In this document: in pieces, positions 49,352-63,246 of the stretch
How the letters are laid out: each line of letters begins with the position of its first letter
Numbering within the stretch: the first letter of the stretch is position 1
Source of the DNA: DAOUAE01 sp034433795
GTDB lineage: Bacteria > Chloroflexota > UBA6077 > FW602-bin22 > DAOUAE01
Assembly (NCBI GenBank): GCA_034433795.1
Contig: DAOUAE010000029.1
Span: 62,001 to 126,000 of the forward strand
DNA: 64,000 bases
Direction of reading: 5' to 3'
Notes under the pieces: model-generated
Told to the model about the DNA's origin: nothing
What the model saw: only the letters and a program-made list of their open reading frames with translations
The model's database searches: none
Position numbers and translations under genes: made by a program

Positions 49352-49672
49352 GCGAACCGCCGGCTCCAGAGACCATGTGTCTTGCAGCGACTCGGGTGCG
49401 CTCGCGCCCAGGTTCGTCTAGCGCCAACGGAGGCCCCAGGTCACGGAGAGGTGGGAGCAGAGCCCTGGGGCTCTGGACGGGTGGAACGGGCTGCACTCGG
49501 ACCAGTAGAAATATTAGCACAGCGCGGGCCAGCCGGCCACCGGTGGGGAGCGCCGGCGCGGGAGATGTCTTGACAGCGCGGGCAGGAGGGCCTACCATAA
49601 GCCCGCCCCGGCCGGGCGGGAGACCCCCGCCCCGTTGCCGGTGGTGACCATATAGCGGAGGAGGAGTGGGCC
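49352..49672. other. 321-base intergenic region between divergent genes
   Basis: It holds the leader of the MEMO gene (minus), which includes an 8-bp hairpin CAGAGCCC-TG-GGGCTCTG at 49458-49475, and an AT-rich TAATAT near 49510-49516 as a possible -10. It also has the plus-strand promoter at 49570-49598 and a 7-bp hairpin CCCGCCC/GGGCGGG at 49602-49620. No open frame or tRNA was found. Confidence 0.4.
49570..49598 (+). promoter_or_regulatory. Promoter of the Gfo-isomerase-amidase operon
   Basis: Consensus TTGACA (49570-49575) and TACCAT (49593-49598) have a 17-base spacer, giving a leader of about 68 bases before GTG 49673. Confidence 0.6.
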
Positions 49673-50713
49673 GTGGCCCCCCTAGGTCTCGGCATCATCG
49701 GCACCGGTCGCATCGCCCGCAGCCATCTGCGCTCGCTGGCCCAGAGCACCGAGGGACGCGCGGTCGCCGTCTACGATATCATCCCCGAACGGGCCCGCCA
49801 GGTCGCAGAGGATTTCGAGATCCCCTACGTCGCGCGCAGTCTGGAAGACCTGCTCGAACGGCGGGAGGTCGAGGCGGTCATCGTCTGCACCCCGCCGGCC
49901 GCCCACGCCGAGCCAACCATTATGGCCCTGGAGGCCGGCAAGCACGTCCTCTGTGAGAAGCCCTTCGCCCTCAACACCGCCGAGGCGGAGCGCATGGTCC
50001 AGGCGGCCGAGGCGAACCGGCGCTTCCTGGCTGTCTGTTCGGCCCGCGACCGGGTGGGGATCGGCCCGCGCACGGCTCATCGTCTCATCCAGGAGGGCGC
50101 CCTGGGCCGGGTCTACCACGCCCGCTCCAGCGTCTTCCGCCCCCGGGGCCGGCCGGGCATCGATATCTTCCCGGACGCCCCCTGGTTCATCGACAGGACG
50201 ATCGCCGGCGGTGGGGCGCTGATGGACATCGGCGTCTACCGGATCGACCTCCTGCTCTGGTTGCTGGGGAATCCCCGGGTGACCCAGGTCCTCTGCACGA
50301 CCTTTCAGGGGATCGGGGCGCCACCGCCGCCGCCCCTGGTCCAGACGGTCGAGGACCACGCCGTGCTGATGTTCACCTGTGAGAACGGCGCCTCCGGGCT
50401 GGTCGAGATCGCCTGGGCGGCCAATATCGCCGGGGTGAACACGACCATCGTCCTGGGGACCACGGCGGGTCTCCGGTTCGATCCGCTGACGAAGATCACG
50501 GTGGGCCCCGACCGCCAGCCGGTCGAGGAGCGGCTCCTGGAGGTGCCCGACCGCGACCACAGCGACTTCGGCGACGTGACCATCCAGTTTGTGCGCGGGG
50601 TGCTGGCCGGCCGCCAGCCCTACACGCCGGGGCGCGAGGCGCTGGAGGTGGTGCGGGTCATCGAGGCGGCCTACCGCTCGGCGGCGAGCGGCGCCGTGGT
50701 GAACCTGACCTGA
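49673..50713 (+). CDS. Gfo/Idh/MocA family oxidoreductase
   Basis: The 346-residue protein begins MAPLGLGIIGTGRIARSHLR with loop GTGRIA and shows HVLCEKPFALNTAEAERMVQ, the EKP catalytic motif, and GGGALMDIGVYRIDLLLWLL near residue 178. It is an NAD(P)-dependent sugar dehydrogenase-type enzyme. GTG 49673 has GGAGGAGGAG upstream. It leads a three-gene unit with a sugar isomerase 14 bases later and an amidase. This is the fourth Gfo/Idh gene in the window. Confidence 0.93.
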   Translation: MAPLGLGIIGTGRIARSHLRSLAQSTEGRAVAVYDIIPERARQVAEDFEIPYVARSLEDLLERREVEAVIVCTPPAAHAEPTIMALEAGKHVLCEKPFALNTAEAERMVQAAEANRRFLAVCSARDRVGIGPRTAHRLIQEGALGRVYHARSSVFRPRGRPGIDIFPDAPWFIDRTIAGGGALMDIGVYRIDLLLWLLGNPRVTQVLCTTFQGIGAPPPPPLVQTVEDHAVLMFTCENGASGLVEIAWAANIAGVNTTIVLGTTAGLRFDPLTKITVGPDRQPVEERLLEVPDRDHSDFGDVTIQFVRGVLAGRQPYTPGREALEVVRVIEAAYRSAASGAVVNLT

Positions 50714-50727
50714 GGCGAGGAGGGGCG

Positions 50728-51528
50728 ATGGAACTTGGTCTCGCCGGCTGGCTCTTCCACCGGCCGATCCTGCACGAGCGGACCATGACCCAGCTCGACC
50801 TCCCGGCCGTCGCCCGCGACCTGGGGGTGCGCACCATCGAACTGGTCTCGACCTTCTTCCCCAGCCAGCGGGCGGACTACCTCAACCAGCTGCGTCAGGC
50901 CATTCAGGAGGCGGGGGTCCGGGTGCGCAACATCGCCGTGGATATGGGCAATATCGCCCACCCGGACGAGGCCGTCCGCCGCACCGACCTCGAGGCCCTC
51001 AAGCAGTGGTTCTACGTCGCCCGGGCCATCGGGGCCGAGGCCATCCGGGTCAACAGCGGGCCCGGCGACGATGCGGCCGCTCTGGAGCGCATCGTCAGCG
51101 GCTATCGGGAGCTGGCCGCCGAGGCCGCGCGCGCCGGCGTCTATCTCCTCATCGAAAACCACGGTGGGGCCTCGGCCGATCCCCAGAATATCGCCCGCTT
51201 CCTCCAGGCGGTCGACTCGCCCTGGTTCCGGACCTGTCCCGATACGGGCAACTTTCCCGGCGAGACCTGGCGGGAGGGCATGCAGGTGATGGCGCCGGTG
51301 GCCTTCTCCTGCCACGTTAAGGTCTACCAGTACAGCCCGGACGGCTGGCAGGAGCGGGTGGGGCGCGACGGCCAGGTCCACCGCTACAACCTCCGCGAGT
51401 GCCTGGCCGTGCTCAAGGCGGCCGACTACCGCGGACCCCTCTGCCTCGAGGCCGGGGTCGGGGCCACCCCGCTCGAGAGCGCCCGGACCGCTCTGGACTA
51501 TGTTCGCCGCCTGTGGGAGACGCTATGA
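50728..51528 (+). CDS. Sugar phosphate isomerase/epimerase
   Basis: A 266-residue xylose-isomerase-like TIM barrel. Metal ligands are visible in VYLLIENHGGASADPQNI (Glu), WFRTCPDTGNFPGETW (Asp), FSCHVKVYQYSPDGWQER (His) and GPLCLEAGVGATPLESAR (Glu). It should interconvert keto or epimeric sugars, probably on the product of the Gfo/Idh enzyme. GGAGGGG precedes the ATG. Its TGA overlaps the amidase ATG by four bases. Confidence 0.9.
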   Translation: MELGLAGWLFHRPILHERTMTQLDLPAVARDLGVRTIELVSTFFPSQRADYLNQLRQAIQEAGVRVRNIAVDMGNIAHPDEAVRRTDLEALKQWFYVARAIGAEAIRVNSGPGDDAAALERIVSGYRELAAEAARAGVYLLIENHGGASADPQNIARFLQAVDSPWFRTCPDTGNFPGETWREGMQVMAPVAFSCHVKVYQYSPDGWQERVGRDGQVHRYNLRECLAVLKAADYRGPLCLEAGVGATPLESARTALDYVRRLWETL

Positions 51529-52928
51529 CCGATCTGCCGTTCCTCTCGGCCGTCGACCTGGCGGCGGCCATCCGCCGGCGGGCGGTCTCGCCGGTCGAGG
51601 TCGTCGAGGCGGTGCTGGAGCGGATCGCCCGGCTGGACCCGCAGATCAACGCCTTCTGCACCCTGGCGGCCGATGAGGCCCGGCAGGCGGCCCGGGCGGC
51701 CGAGGCGGCGCTGGTCCGCGGCGACCCTATCGGTCCGCTCCACGGCGTGCCGGTGTCGATCAAGGACCTTATCCTCACCCGTGGCATCCGCACGACGCGC
51801 GGCTCGCGCCTCTACGCCGACAACGTCCCGACCGAGGACGCCCCGCTGGTCGAGCGCCTGCGGGCAGCCGGGGCCATTATTCTGGGCAAGACCAATACGC
51901 CCGAGTTCGGCTGGAAGGGCGTCACCGACAACCTCCTCTTCGGCCCGACGCGCAACCCCTGGAACCTGGACCTCACCCCCGGCGGCTCCTCGGGCGGCGC
52001 CGGAGCGGCGGCCGCCGCCGGCTTCGGCCCGCTGCACATCGGCACCGACGGCGGCGGCTCGATCCGTATCCCGGCTGCCTTCTGCGGGGTGGTCGGCCTC
52101 AAACCCTCGTTCGGCCGCATCCCGACCTATCCGCCCAGCCCGGCCAGCACCCTCTCACACGCCGGCCCGCTGGCCCGGACGGTGGCCGATTGCGCCCTGG
52201 CGCTGACCGTGCTGGCCGGACCCGACGAGCGCGATCGTTTCTCGTTGCCGGCGAGCGGTGAGGACTATCTCGGGGCCCTCCAGGGCGATCTGCGAGGGCT
52301 GCGGGTGGCCTGGAGCCGCGACCTGGGCTACGCGGTGGTTGAGCCGGAGGTGGCGGCGGTGGCTGAGCTGGCCGCCCGCCGTTTCGGCGACCTGGGCTGC
52401 CTCGTCGAGGAGGCCCACCCCGGGTTTCCCGACCCCACGCCCCACTGGTTCGTGCTCTTCGACGCCGGGATCGCCACCATGCTGCACGACCGGCCGCCTG
52501 GATGGGAGGATCTCATCGACCCTGGTCTGCGCGAGCGGGTGATCCAGGCCCGGCAGCTCAGCGCCTTCGCGGTGATGCGAGCGGAGTTTGTCCGCCACCA
52601 GGTCTGGGACCGTCTTCGCCAGTTCTTCGCCCGCTATGACCTCCTGCTGACGCCGGCCGTGGCTGTCCTGCCCTTCCCGGTCGGTCTGAACAATCCGCCG
52701 ACCATCGCCGGGCGCCCGGCCGGTCATCTCAACTGGTCGCCCTTCACCATGCCCTTCAACCTGACCGGCCAGCCGGCCATCGTGGTCCCCTGTGGCTGGT
52801 CGCGGAGCGGCCTGCCCATCGGCCTGCAGATCGTGGGGCGGCGCTTCGCCGACGCCATGGTTCTGCGGGCGGCCGCCTGTTTCGAACGCCTTCAGCCCTG
52901 GGCCGACCGGCGCCCGCCGCTGGACTGA
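51525..52928 (+). CDS. Amidase signature family hydrolase
   Basis: The 467-residue protein has the Ser-Ser-Lys triad: Lys80 in GVPVSIKDLIL, the cis-Ser at 155-156 in TPGGSSGGAGAAAAAG, and nucleophile Ser179 in TDGGGSIRIPA. LSAVDLAAAIRRRAVSPVEV at the N-terminus is typical of GatA-like amidases. It hydrolyses an amide or ester in the cytosol. The ATG overlaps the isomerase stop (ATGA), so all three genes are coupled. With no gatB or gatC nearby, it is not likely the tRNA amidotransferase subunit. It could release a sugar from an amide-linked conjugate, which is a guess. Confidence 0.92.
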   Translation: MTDLPFLSAVDLAAAIRRRAVSPVEVVEAVLERIARLDPQINAFCTLAADEARQAARAAEAALVRGDPIGPLHGVPVSIKDLILTRGIRTTRGSRLYADNVPTEDAPLVERLRAAGAIILGKTNTPEFGWKGVTDNLLFGPTRNPWNLDLTPGGSSGGAGAAAAAGFGPLHIGTDGGGSIRIPAAFCGVVGLKPSFGRIPTYPPSPASTLSHAGPLARTVADCALALTVLAGPDERDRFSLPASGEDYLGALQGDLRGLRVAWSRDLGYAVVEPEVAAVAELAARRFGDLGCLVEEAHPGFPDPTPHWFVLFDAGIATMLHDRPPGWEDLIDPGLRERVIQARQLSAFAVMRAEFVRHQVWDRLRQFFARYDLLLTPAVAVLPFPVGLNNPPTIAGRPAGHLNWSPFTMPFNLTGQPAIVVPCGWSRSGLPIGLQIVGRRFADAMVLRAAACFERLQPWADRRPPLD

Positions 52929-53002
52929 TTCGTCTACCGACCTGGCGGCCGGCCGCCTTCTGGCTGGCGTTCGGCTGTGCGGATGGGGCGCGCCGGCCGT
53001 GG

Positions 53003-53008
53003 TAGAAT
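53003..53008 (+). promoter_or_regulatory. -10 box of the acyl-CoA cluster
   Basis: TAGAAT lies 73 bases before the thiolase ATG, in the 153-base gap after the amidase. No good -35 at 16-18 bases upstream. Confidence 0.35.
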
Positions 53009-53081
53009 AGGGCGGAGGGCGTGTGGCGGTCGGGGACTCCCGGCGGGGCCGCAGCCCGACCGGCCCGATTGAGGTGTGCCG

Positions 53082-54287
53082 ATGAGCCTTCGGCGGCCGA
53101 CCGGTCCCCACGGCGAGGTCTTTCTGCTCAGCGCGGTCCGCACCCCGATCGGCCGCTTCCTGGGCGGGCTGGCCGCCCTCAGCGCCCCGGCGCTGGGGGC
53201 GGTGGCGGTCCGGGCGGCTCTGGACCGCGCGGGCATCGAGCCTGCGCAGCTGGACGAGGTGATCCTGGGCCAGGTGGTTCAGGCCGGCAGCGGCCAGGCT
53301 CCAGCCCGTCAGGCGGCTCTGCACGCCCGGATTCCGGCCACCGTCCCGGCCTGGACGGTCAACGATGTCTGCGGCTCGGGGCTCTGGGCCGTCGTCCTGG
53401 CCGCCCGGTCCGTTCTGGCCGGCGAGGGGACCCTGATCGTGGCGGGCGGGATGGAGAGCATGAGCCAGGCGCCGTATCTTCTGGCCCAGGCCCGGCAGGG
53501 GTACCGCCTGGGTCACGGCCAGGTTCTCGACAGCCTGGTCCACGATGGCCTCTGGTGCGCGCTCACCGGCTGCCCCATGGGAGCGCTGGCCGAGCAGACC
53601 GCCCGCGTCCAGGGCGTCAGCCGGGCTGAGCAGGACGCCTACGCTCTCACCAGCCACCGTCGGGCGGTGGCCGCCGAGGCTCAGGGGGCCTTCGCCGCCG
53701 AGCGGGTGCCGGTCGTGGTCCCTGGCCAGGCCGCCCCGGTCGAGCGCGACGAGGTCCCCCGGCCCGAGACCGGTCTGGCGGCGCTGGCCCGGCTGGCGCC
53801 GGCCTTCCAGCCGGACGGGACGGTGACGGCGGGCAACGCCTCGGCCCTGGCCGACGGCGCGGCCGCGCTGGTGGTGGCCGCCGAGCGCCGGGTCGAGGCG
53901 CTGGGGCTCCGTCCGCTGGCCCGGATCACCGGCTGGGCGCGGGTGGCTGGACCGCCGGAGTGCCTCTTCACCCTGCCGCCCCAGGCGATCCGGCAGTTGT
54001 GCACCCACCTGGACCTGCCGCTCGAGGCCTTCGACCTCCTCGAGATCAACGAGGCGTTTGCCGCCCAGGCGGTGGCCAATCTGCGAGACCTCCGGCTCGA
54101 CCCGGCCCGGGTCAACGTCCATGGCGGGGCCATCGCCCTCGGCCATCCGATCGGGGCCAGCGGCGCGCGCATCCTGGTGACGCTGGTCCACGCCCTGCAC
54201 CGCTACGGTCGGGCGCGGGGGCTGGCCAGTCTCTGTCTGGGTGGGGGTGGCGCCATCGCCCTGGCGGTGGAGCGGGTCGCGGCCTGA
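53082..54287 (+). CDS. Thiolase (acetyl-CoA C-acyltransferase)
   Basis: The 401-residue thiolase has its nucleophilic Cys97 in WTVNDVCGSGLWAV. Its second catalytic stretch is NVHGGAIALGHPIGASGARI, which carries the His, and its third is LCLGGGGAIALAVE with the second Cys. It joins or cleaves acyl-CoA with acetyl-CoA. ATG 53082 follows GAGGTG by 5 bases. It begins the acyl-CoA cluster and is followed by a 3-hydroxyacyl-CoA dehydrogenase, so the pair may make or oxidise C4 or longer 3-keto/3-hydroxyacyl-CoA. Confidence 0.95.
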   Translation: MSLRRPTGPHGEVFLLSAVRTPIGRFLGGLAALSAPALGAVAVRAALDRAGIEPAQLDEVILGQVVQAGSGQAPARQAALHARIPATVPAWTVNDVCGSGLWAVVLAARSVLAGEGTLIVAGGMESMSQAPYLLAQARQGYRLGHGQVLDSLVHDGLWCALTGCPMGALAEQTARVQGVSRAEQDAYALTSHRRAVAAEAQGAFAAERVPVVVPGQAAPVERDEVPRPETGLAALARLAPAFQPDGTVTAGNASALADGAAALVVAAERRVEALGLRPLARITGWARVAGPPECLFTLPPQAIRQLCTHLDLPLEAFDLLEINEAFAAQAVANLRDLRLDPARVNVHGGAIALGHPIGASGARILVTLVHALHRYGRARGLASLCLGGGGAIALAVERVAA

Positions 54288-54384
54288 GCCCCTGGGGATC
54301 GGTCTGGACGCCGTGAGGGGCGGCGAGCGGGTGGCGTGCCGTTGGGGCGGCGGCGGTGTTGATCAGAGTGGCGGGAGACCGGTG

Positions 54385-55268
54385 ATGACCGTCCAGCGCG
54401 TGGGGATCGTTGGGGCCGGGACGATGGGGACCGGGATCGCCCAGGTCTGTGTCCAGGCCGGGCTGGAGGTCATTCTGGTGGACGTGGCCCAGGAGCGGCT
54501 GGACCAGGCGCTCGCCCGGGTCCGCCAGGCCCTGAGCAGCCAGCCTCCCGGCCAGCCGGCCGGGGCGCTGGAGCAGCGCCTGCGGCCCACCCTCGATCTG
54601 CACGAGGTGGCGGCGGCCGACCTGGTCCTCGAGGCCATTCCCGAGGACCTGGAGCAGAAGCGAGCCCTTTTCCAGCGGCTGGATCGCCTCTGTCCGCCGG
54701 CGGTGATCCTGGCCTCGAACACCTCGGCCCTCTCGATCACGCTGCTTGGCGCCGCCACCCAGCGACCGGAGAAGGTCGTCGGGATGCACTTCTTCAACCC
54801 GGCGCCGGTGCTGCCGCTGGTCGAGGTCGTCCGGGGGTTGCGGACGGCCGAGGAGACGGTCCAGACGGTTGTGGCGCTGGCCCGGCGGCTCGGCAAGACA
54901 CCGGTGGTGGTGCGCGACGGGCCCGGCTTCGTGGCCAACCGGCTGCTTTTACCGATGATCAACGAGGCCATCGCCATCCTGGCGGAGGGAATCGCCAGCG
55001 CCGAGGAGATCGATACGATCATGACGCTGGGCCTCCACCACCGGCTGGGGCCGCTCCGCACCGCCGATCTCATCGGGCTGGACGTCTGTCTGGCGATCCT
55101 GGAGACGCTGCACCGCGACTTCGGCGACGATAAGTATCGACCGCACCCGCTGCTGCGTCGGATGGTGGCGGCCGGCTGGCTGGGCCGCAAGAGCGGCCGG
55201 GGCTTTTACCCGTACACCGCGCCGGCCGACCCGGCGGGAGCGCGCGGGGAGGGACAGCGAGAGGACCG

Positions 55269-55272
<4 letters not shown>
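54385..55272 (+). CDS. 3-hydroxyacyl-CoA (3-hydroxybutyryl-CoA) dehydrogenase
   Basis: A 295-residue NAD-binding enzyme: VGIVGAGTMGTGIAQVCVQA at the N-terminus, LVLEAIPEDLEQKRALFQ, ILASNTSALSIT, VVGMHFFNPAPVLPLVEVV with the catalytic His, then GFVANRLLLPMINEAIAIL. The length matches single-domain 3-hydroxybutyryl-CoA dehydrogenase (Hbd). ATG 54385 has GGGAG upstream; a 97-base gap separates it from the thiolase. Its stop overlaps the carboxylase ATG by four bases. Confidence 0.95.
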
Positions 55273-56834
<1,562 letters not shown>

Positions 56835-56849
56835 GCGACGAGGTGCGCC

Positions 56850-58367
<1,518 letters not shown>

Positions 58368-58368
58368 G

Positions 58369-58872
58369 ATGAAGTACTACGTCGGCGTCAACGGTGAGGA
58401 GCTCGAGATCGAGCTCGACGAGCAGGGCGATCACCTCGTCGCCCGTCTCGGCGAGGAGACCCTGACGCTGGACCTGCGCCAGGTCCAGCCGGCCCTCTAC
58501 TCACTCCTGGTCGAGAACCGGTCGCACGAACTCCTGATCGAGGAGCAGGAAGGGGTGTATACTGTCCTCATCGACGGGGAACTCTTCCACGTCTCGGTCC
58601 AGGACGAGTGGGCCCGGCGCCTGGCCAGCATCCAGCGCAAACAGGGGACGGCCGCCGGCGACCTGGCGGTCAAGGCCCCCATGCCGGGGGTGGTGATCGA
58701 TGTGCTGGTGGCGCCCGGCCAGACGGTCACCGCCGGCCAGGGTCTGGTTATCCTGGCGGCCATGAAGATGGAGAACGAGATCCGAGCCCCCCGCGATGGT
58801 ACGGTGAAGACGGTCTCGGTCGAGCGGGGTCAGACGGTTGAGCATGGTCAGACACTGGTGGTGCTGAGGTAG
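58369..58872 (+). CDS. Biotin carboxyl carrier protein
   Basis: The 167-residue protein ends in a biotinyl domain: VKAPMPGVVIDVLVAPGQTV and the biotinylated Lys133 in ILAAMKMENEIRAP. The first 90 residues (MKYYVGVNGEELEIELDEQG) form a beta-rich BT-like domain that docks the carboxylase subunits. It starts one base after the biotin carboxylase stop. It completes the acyl-CoA carboxylase complex. Confidence 0.95.
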   Translation: MKYYVGVNGEELEIELDEQGDHLVARLGEETLTLDLRQVQPALYSLLVENRSHELLIEEQEGVYTVLIDGELFHVSVQDEWARRLASIQRKQGTAAGDLAVKAPMPGVVIDVLVAPGQTVTAGQGLVILAAMKMENEIRAPRDGTVKTVSVERGQTVEHGQTLVVLR

Positions 58873-58907
58873 GGCCGTCCCCGGCCGGTGGTCGGACAGG
58901 CCCAGCA

Positions 58908-58941
58908 GTCGGGGTGACGGTCTCCGACGCTCCAGCTTTTT
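58908..58941 (+). terminator. Possible weak terminator after the BCCP gene
   Basis: GTCGGGG (58908-58914) can pair with CTCCGAC (58922-58928), with one G-U pair; T5 follows only after eight more bases. The 237-base gap before the MFS gene otherwise shows no gene. Confidence 0.25.
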
Positions 58942-59109
58942 CCTCTCGCCAGCTGGCGCACGGTCAGGTGGGGGATGGTCCGCCCGGTGGCCCGAACGGT
59001 GCCGGCCGGACCGTTGCCTCCCGGCGCTGCCGACCGACGGTCCAGGGCGGCGGCTGACGGTGTGGGGGTGGCGGGCCGCCGGCAGTGGCGTGGCCTGGGG
59101 AGGGGGGCC

Positions 59110-60390
59110 GTGATCGGCTGGCGGCGAGCGGCTGTCCCCACGGTCATCTGGCGCAACACCCTGCTCCTGGCGCTCTCGCAGGCCCTGGTCGGGGTCGGAA
59201 TGCAGATGGTCCCGACGCTGGGCGCGCTGGTCGTCCAGTTCCTGCTGGGCTCGGTCGCTCTGGCCGGCATCGGCACCAGCATCGTCGGCCTCACCCGGAC
59301 GCTGGCCGCCTATCCTTTCGGTCAGATCGCCGACCGCTACGGTCGGAAACCCGGCCTGCTCCTCGGGCTGGCGCTGGGGCTGGTCGGGACCTGCCTCATC
59401 GGCCTGGCGGTCCTGGCGCGCTCGTTTCCGCTGGTGCTTCTGGGGATGCTGGTGTTCGGTCTGGGGGTGGGGGCGGCTCAGCAGCTGCGGGTGGCGGCGG
59501 CCGATATGTACCCGCCCGCCCGGCGGGCCGAGGGCCTGGGCTATGTGCTGACCGGCGCCCTGGTCGGCGCTCTGGGGGGGCCTCTCCTGGTGAGCCTGGC
59601 CCAGACGCTGGCCGTTCCGCTCGGCCTCACCCCTCTGGCCCTGGCCTGGCTGCTCGTCCCCCTGGTCATCCTGCCGGGGATGGGGCTGGTGAGCCTGGTC
59701 CGGCCTGATCCGCGTGAGATCGCCGCCGATCTGAGTCGGTATTACCCCGACTACCAGCCGGTCGTCGCGAGCGGGCCGGCGCCGGCCCTGCGTCTGCGGA
59801 CGGTCCTGGCCGACCCGCCCAAACGCGCGGCCTTCGTGGCCAGTTTCGTCGCCCAGGGCACGATGGCCATGGTCATGGCCCTCACCGCCCTGGTCCTCGA
59901 CCACCACGGACACCCTCTGCCGGCCCTTTCGCTCTCCGTGGCCATCCATGTCGTGGGTATGTTCGGCTTCTCCCTGCCCATCGGTCGGCTGGCCGATCGC
60001 TGGGGGCGGCGGAGCGTTCTGCTGCTGGGCGCGTTCCTCTCCGCCGCCGGGGCGCTTCTGGTCCCGGCGACCGGCGACTACTGGCCGATCACCCTTGGCA
60101 CCTTCCTGGTGGGGCTGGGCTGGTCGTGCGTGAGCATTGCGGCCACGGCCATCATCGCCGACACGACGAATGCCTACGAGCGGGGGCGGGTTCAGGGGCT
60201 CAACGACACCCTGGCCAGCGTGGCCAATGTGGTCCTGCCCCTGGCGGTCGGGCCGCTGGTCGCGTGGACGGGCCTGCTGGCGCTGGGCTGGATGGGGCTG
60301 CTGTTGACGGTGCCCTCGCTGGTCCTGGCCTGGCGGCTGCGCGAGCCCCGGCCCGGCCGCTACACGCCGGTGGTGGCTCCCTCTTGCTGA
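59110..60390 (+). CDS. MFS transporter
   Basis: The 426-residue protein has about 12 spans with MFS loops PFGQIADRYGRKPGLLLGLA (after helix 2) and SLPIGRLADRWGRRSVLLLG (after helix 8). GTG 59110 has AGGGGGG 3 bases before it and begins VIGWRRAAVPTVIW; longer in-frame starts would add a low-complexity basic stretch. It lies between the carboxylase and mutase genes. It may import or export an organic acid, but nothing in the sequence shows the substrate. Confidence 0.85.
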   Translation: MIGWRRAAVPTVIWRNTLLLALSQALVGVGMQMVPTLGALVVQFLLGSVALAGIGTSIVGLTRTLAAYPFGQIADRYGRKPGLLLGLALGLVGTCLIGLAVLARSFPLVLLGMLVFGLGVGAAQQLRVAAADMYPPARRAEGLGYVLTGALVGALGGPLLVSLAQTLAVPLGLTPLALAWLLVPLVILPGMGLVSLVRPDPREIAADLSRYYPDYQPVVASGPAPALRLRTVLADPPKRAAFVASFVAQGTMAMVMALTALVLDHHGHPLPALSLSVAIHVVGMFGFSLPIGRLADRWGRRSVLLLGAFLSAAGALLVPATGDYWPITLGTFLVGLGWSCVSIAATAIIADTTNAYERGRVQGLNDTLASVANVVLPLAVGPLVAWTGLLALGWMGLLLTVPSLVLAWRLREPRPGRYTPVVAPSC

Positions 60391-60402
60391 GTCCGGCCCT
60401 GG

Positions 60403-60408
60403 TATAAT
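60403..60408 (+). promoter_or_regulatory. -10 box of the mutase gene
   Basis: TATAAT 36 bases before ATG 60444. TTGCTG at 60384 is only 13 bases upstream, so the -35 is uncertain. Confidence 0.4.
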
Positions 60409-60443
60409 TGGGGTAATCAGTGGAGGCGAGCGCGGGGCCAGCC

Positions 60444-62114
<1,671 letters not shown>

Positions 62115-62175
62115 CCCGGCACCCACTTTGCAGCCTCAGCGTGGTGAGGACACGCACGCTGGAGAGGTGAGCGTT

Positions 62176-63246
62176 GTGCGCGTCGCGATGATCGCCCCAC
62201 CCTGGCTGCCGGTGCCCCCACGCGGCTACGGGGGGATCGAACTGGTGGTGGCCGAACTGACCGAGGAGCTGGTCCGGCGCGGCCACGAGGTGCTCCTCTT
62301 CGCTCCCGGCGATTCGCAGACCAGCGCCCGGCTCGTCCCGACCGTTCCCCGCCATCTCGGCCAGAACCTGCCGCTGGCCGAGGCCCGGCGGCTGGAGGCC
62401 CAGGTCATCGGCGCCGCCTTCGCTCGGGCCGCAGTCGAAGGGGTGGACCTCGTCCACGACCATACTCTGCACCACAGCGAGGTCGCCCTGCCGACAGTCC
62501 GCACCCTCCACGGTCCGGCCACGCCGGAGACGGTTCGCACCTGCGAGATGCTGAGCCACAACGGCCAGCCCAACTACTTTGTGGCGATCAGTCGGCGTCA
62601 GCGGGACCTCTTCGGGCCACGGGTGGCCTTCGTCGGCGTGGTCTACAACGGGCTACGGCTGGACCTGGTTCCCTTCGCCGACCGTCGGGAGAAAGAGGAT
62701 TTTCTCCTTTTCGTCGGGCGGGCCAACTGGGAGAAAGGGGTGGACGTGGCCGTGCGGGTGGCGGTCCGGGCCCGGCGCCGGCTGGTCCTGGCGGTGAAGA
62801 TGACCGAGGACCACGAGCGCCAGTACTTCGCCGCGCACGTGGCCCCCTGGCTGGATAGGGGTGAGATCACCCTCCTGGGCGAGATCACGCCGGCCGAGAA
62901 GTTCGATCTCTACCGTCGAGCGGCGGCGACCCTCTTCCCCAGCCAGTGGGAGGAGCCGTTCGGCCTGGTGATGGTCGAGTCCATGGCGGCCGGAACCCCG
63001 GTCATCGCCTTCCCCAAGGGGGCAGCCCCCGAGATCATCGCCCACGGCCAGACCGGCTTCCTCTGCCCGGACGAGGAGGCGATGGTGGCGGCGGTCGAGG
63101 CGGCCTGTCGCCTCGACCCCCAGACCTGCCGGCGGCACGTTCTGACGCATTTCTCGGTCGCCCGGATGGCCGACGACTACGAGCGGGTCTATCGGAGGGT
63201 GCGGACCGGCGCGGCCACGTCGGCCTCAGCGGCCCCGTCAGGCTGA
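62176..63246 (+). CDS. GT4 family glycosyltransferase
   Basis: The 356-residue GT-B enzyme starts VRVAMIAPPWLPVPPRGYGG, whose YGGIE loop near residue 20 is common in starch/sucrose-like GT4. The C-terminal half has LLFVGRANWEKGVDVAVRVA and the donor-binding E-x7-E motif EPFGLVMVESMAAGTPVIAF. It transfers a sugar from a nucleotide-sugar in the cytosol. GTG 62176 has GGAGAGG 8 bases upstream; GTG 62167 is possible. Its end overlaps the next, convergent gene by nine bases. Confidence 0.9.
   Translation: MRVAMIAPPWLPVPPRGYGGIELVVAELTEELVRRGHEVLLFAPGDSQTSARLVPTVPRHLGQNLPLAEARRLEAQVIGAAFARAAVEGVDLVHDHTLHHSEVALPTVRTLHGPATPETVRTCEMLSHNGQPNYFVAISRRQRDLFGPRVAFVGVVYNGLRLDLVPFADRREKEDFLLFVGRANWEKGVDVAVRVAVRARRRLVLAVKMTEDHERQYFAAHVAPWLDRGEITLLGEITPAEKFDLYRRAAATLFPSQWEEPFGLVMVESMAAGTPVIAFPKGAAPEIIAHGQTGFLCPDEEAMVAAVEAACRLDPQTCRRHVLTHFSVARMADDYERVYRRVRTGAATSASAAPSG

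Noticed and set aside
49440..49505. GGTCCGAGTGC (minus) with flanking hairpins resembling a tRNA or T-box
   Set aside because: The T-loop lacks TTC, the stem does not pair, and no acceptor stem or T-box sequence is found.
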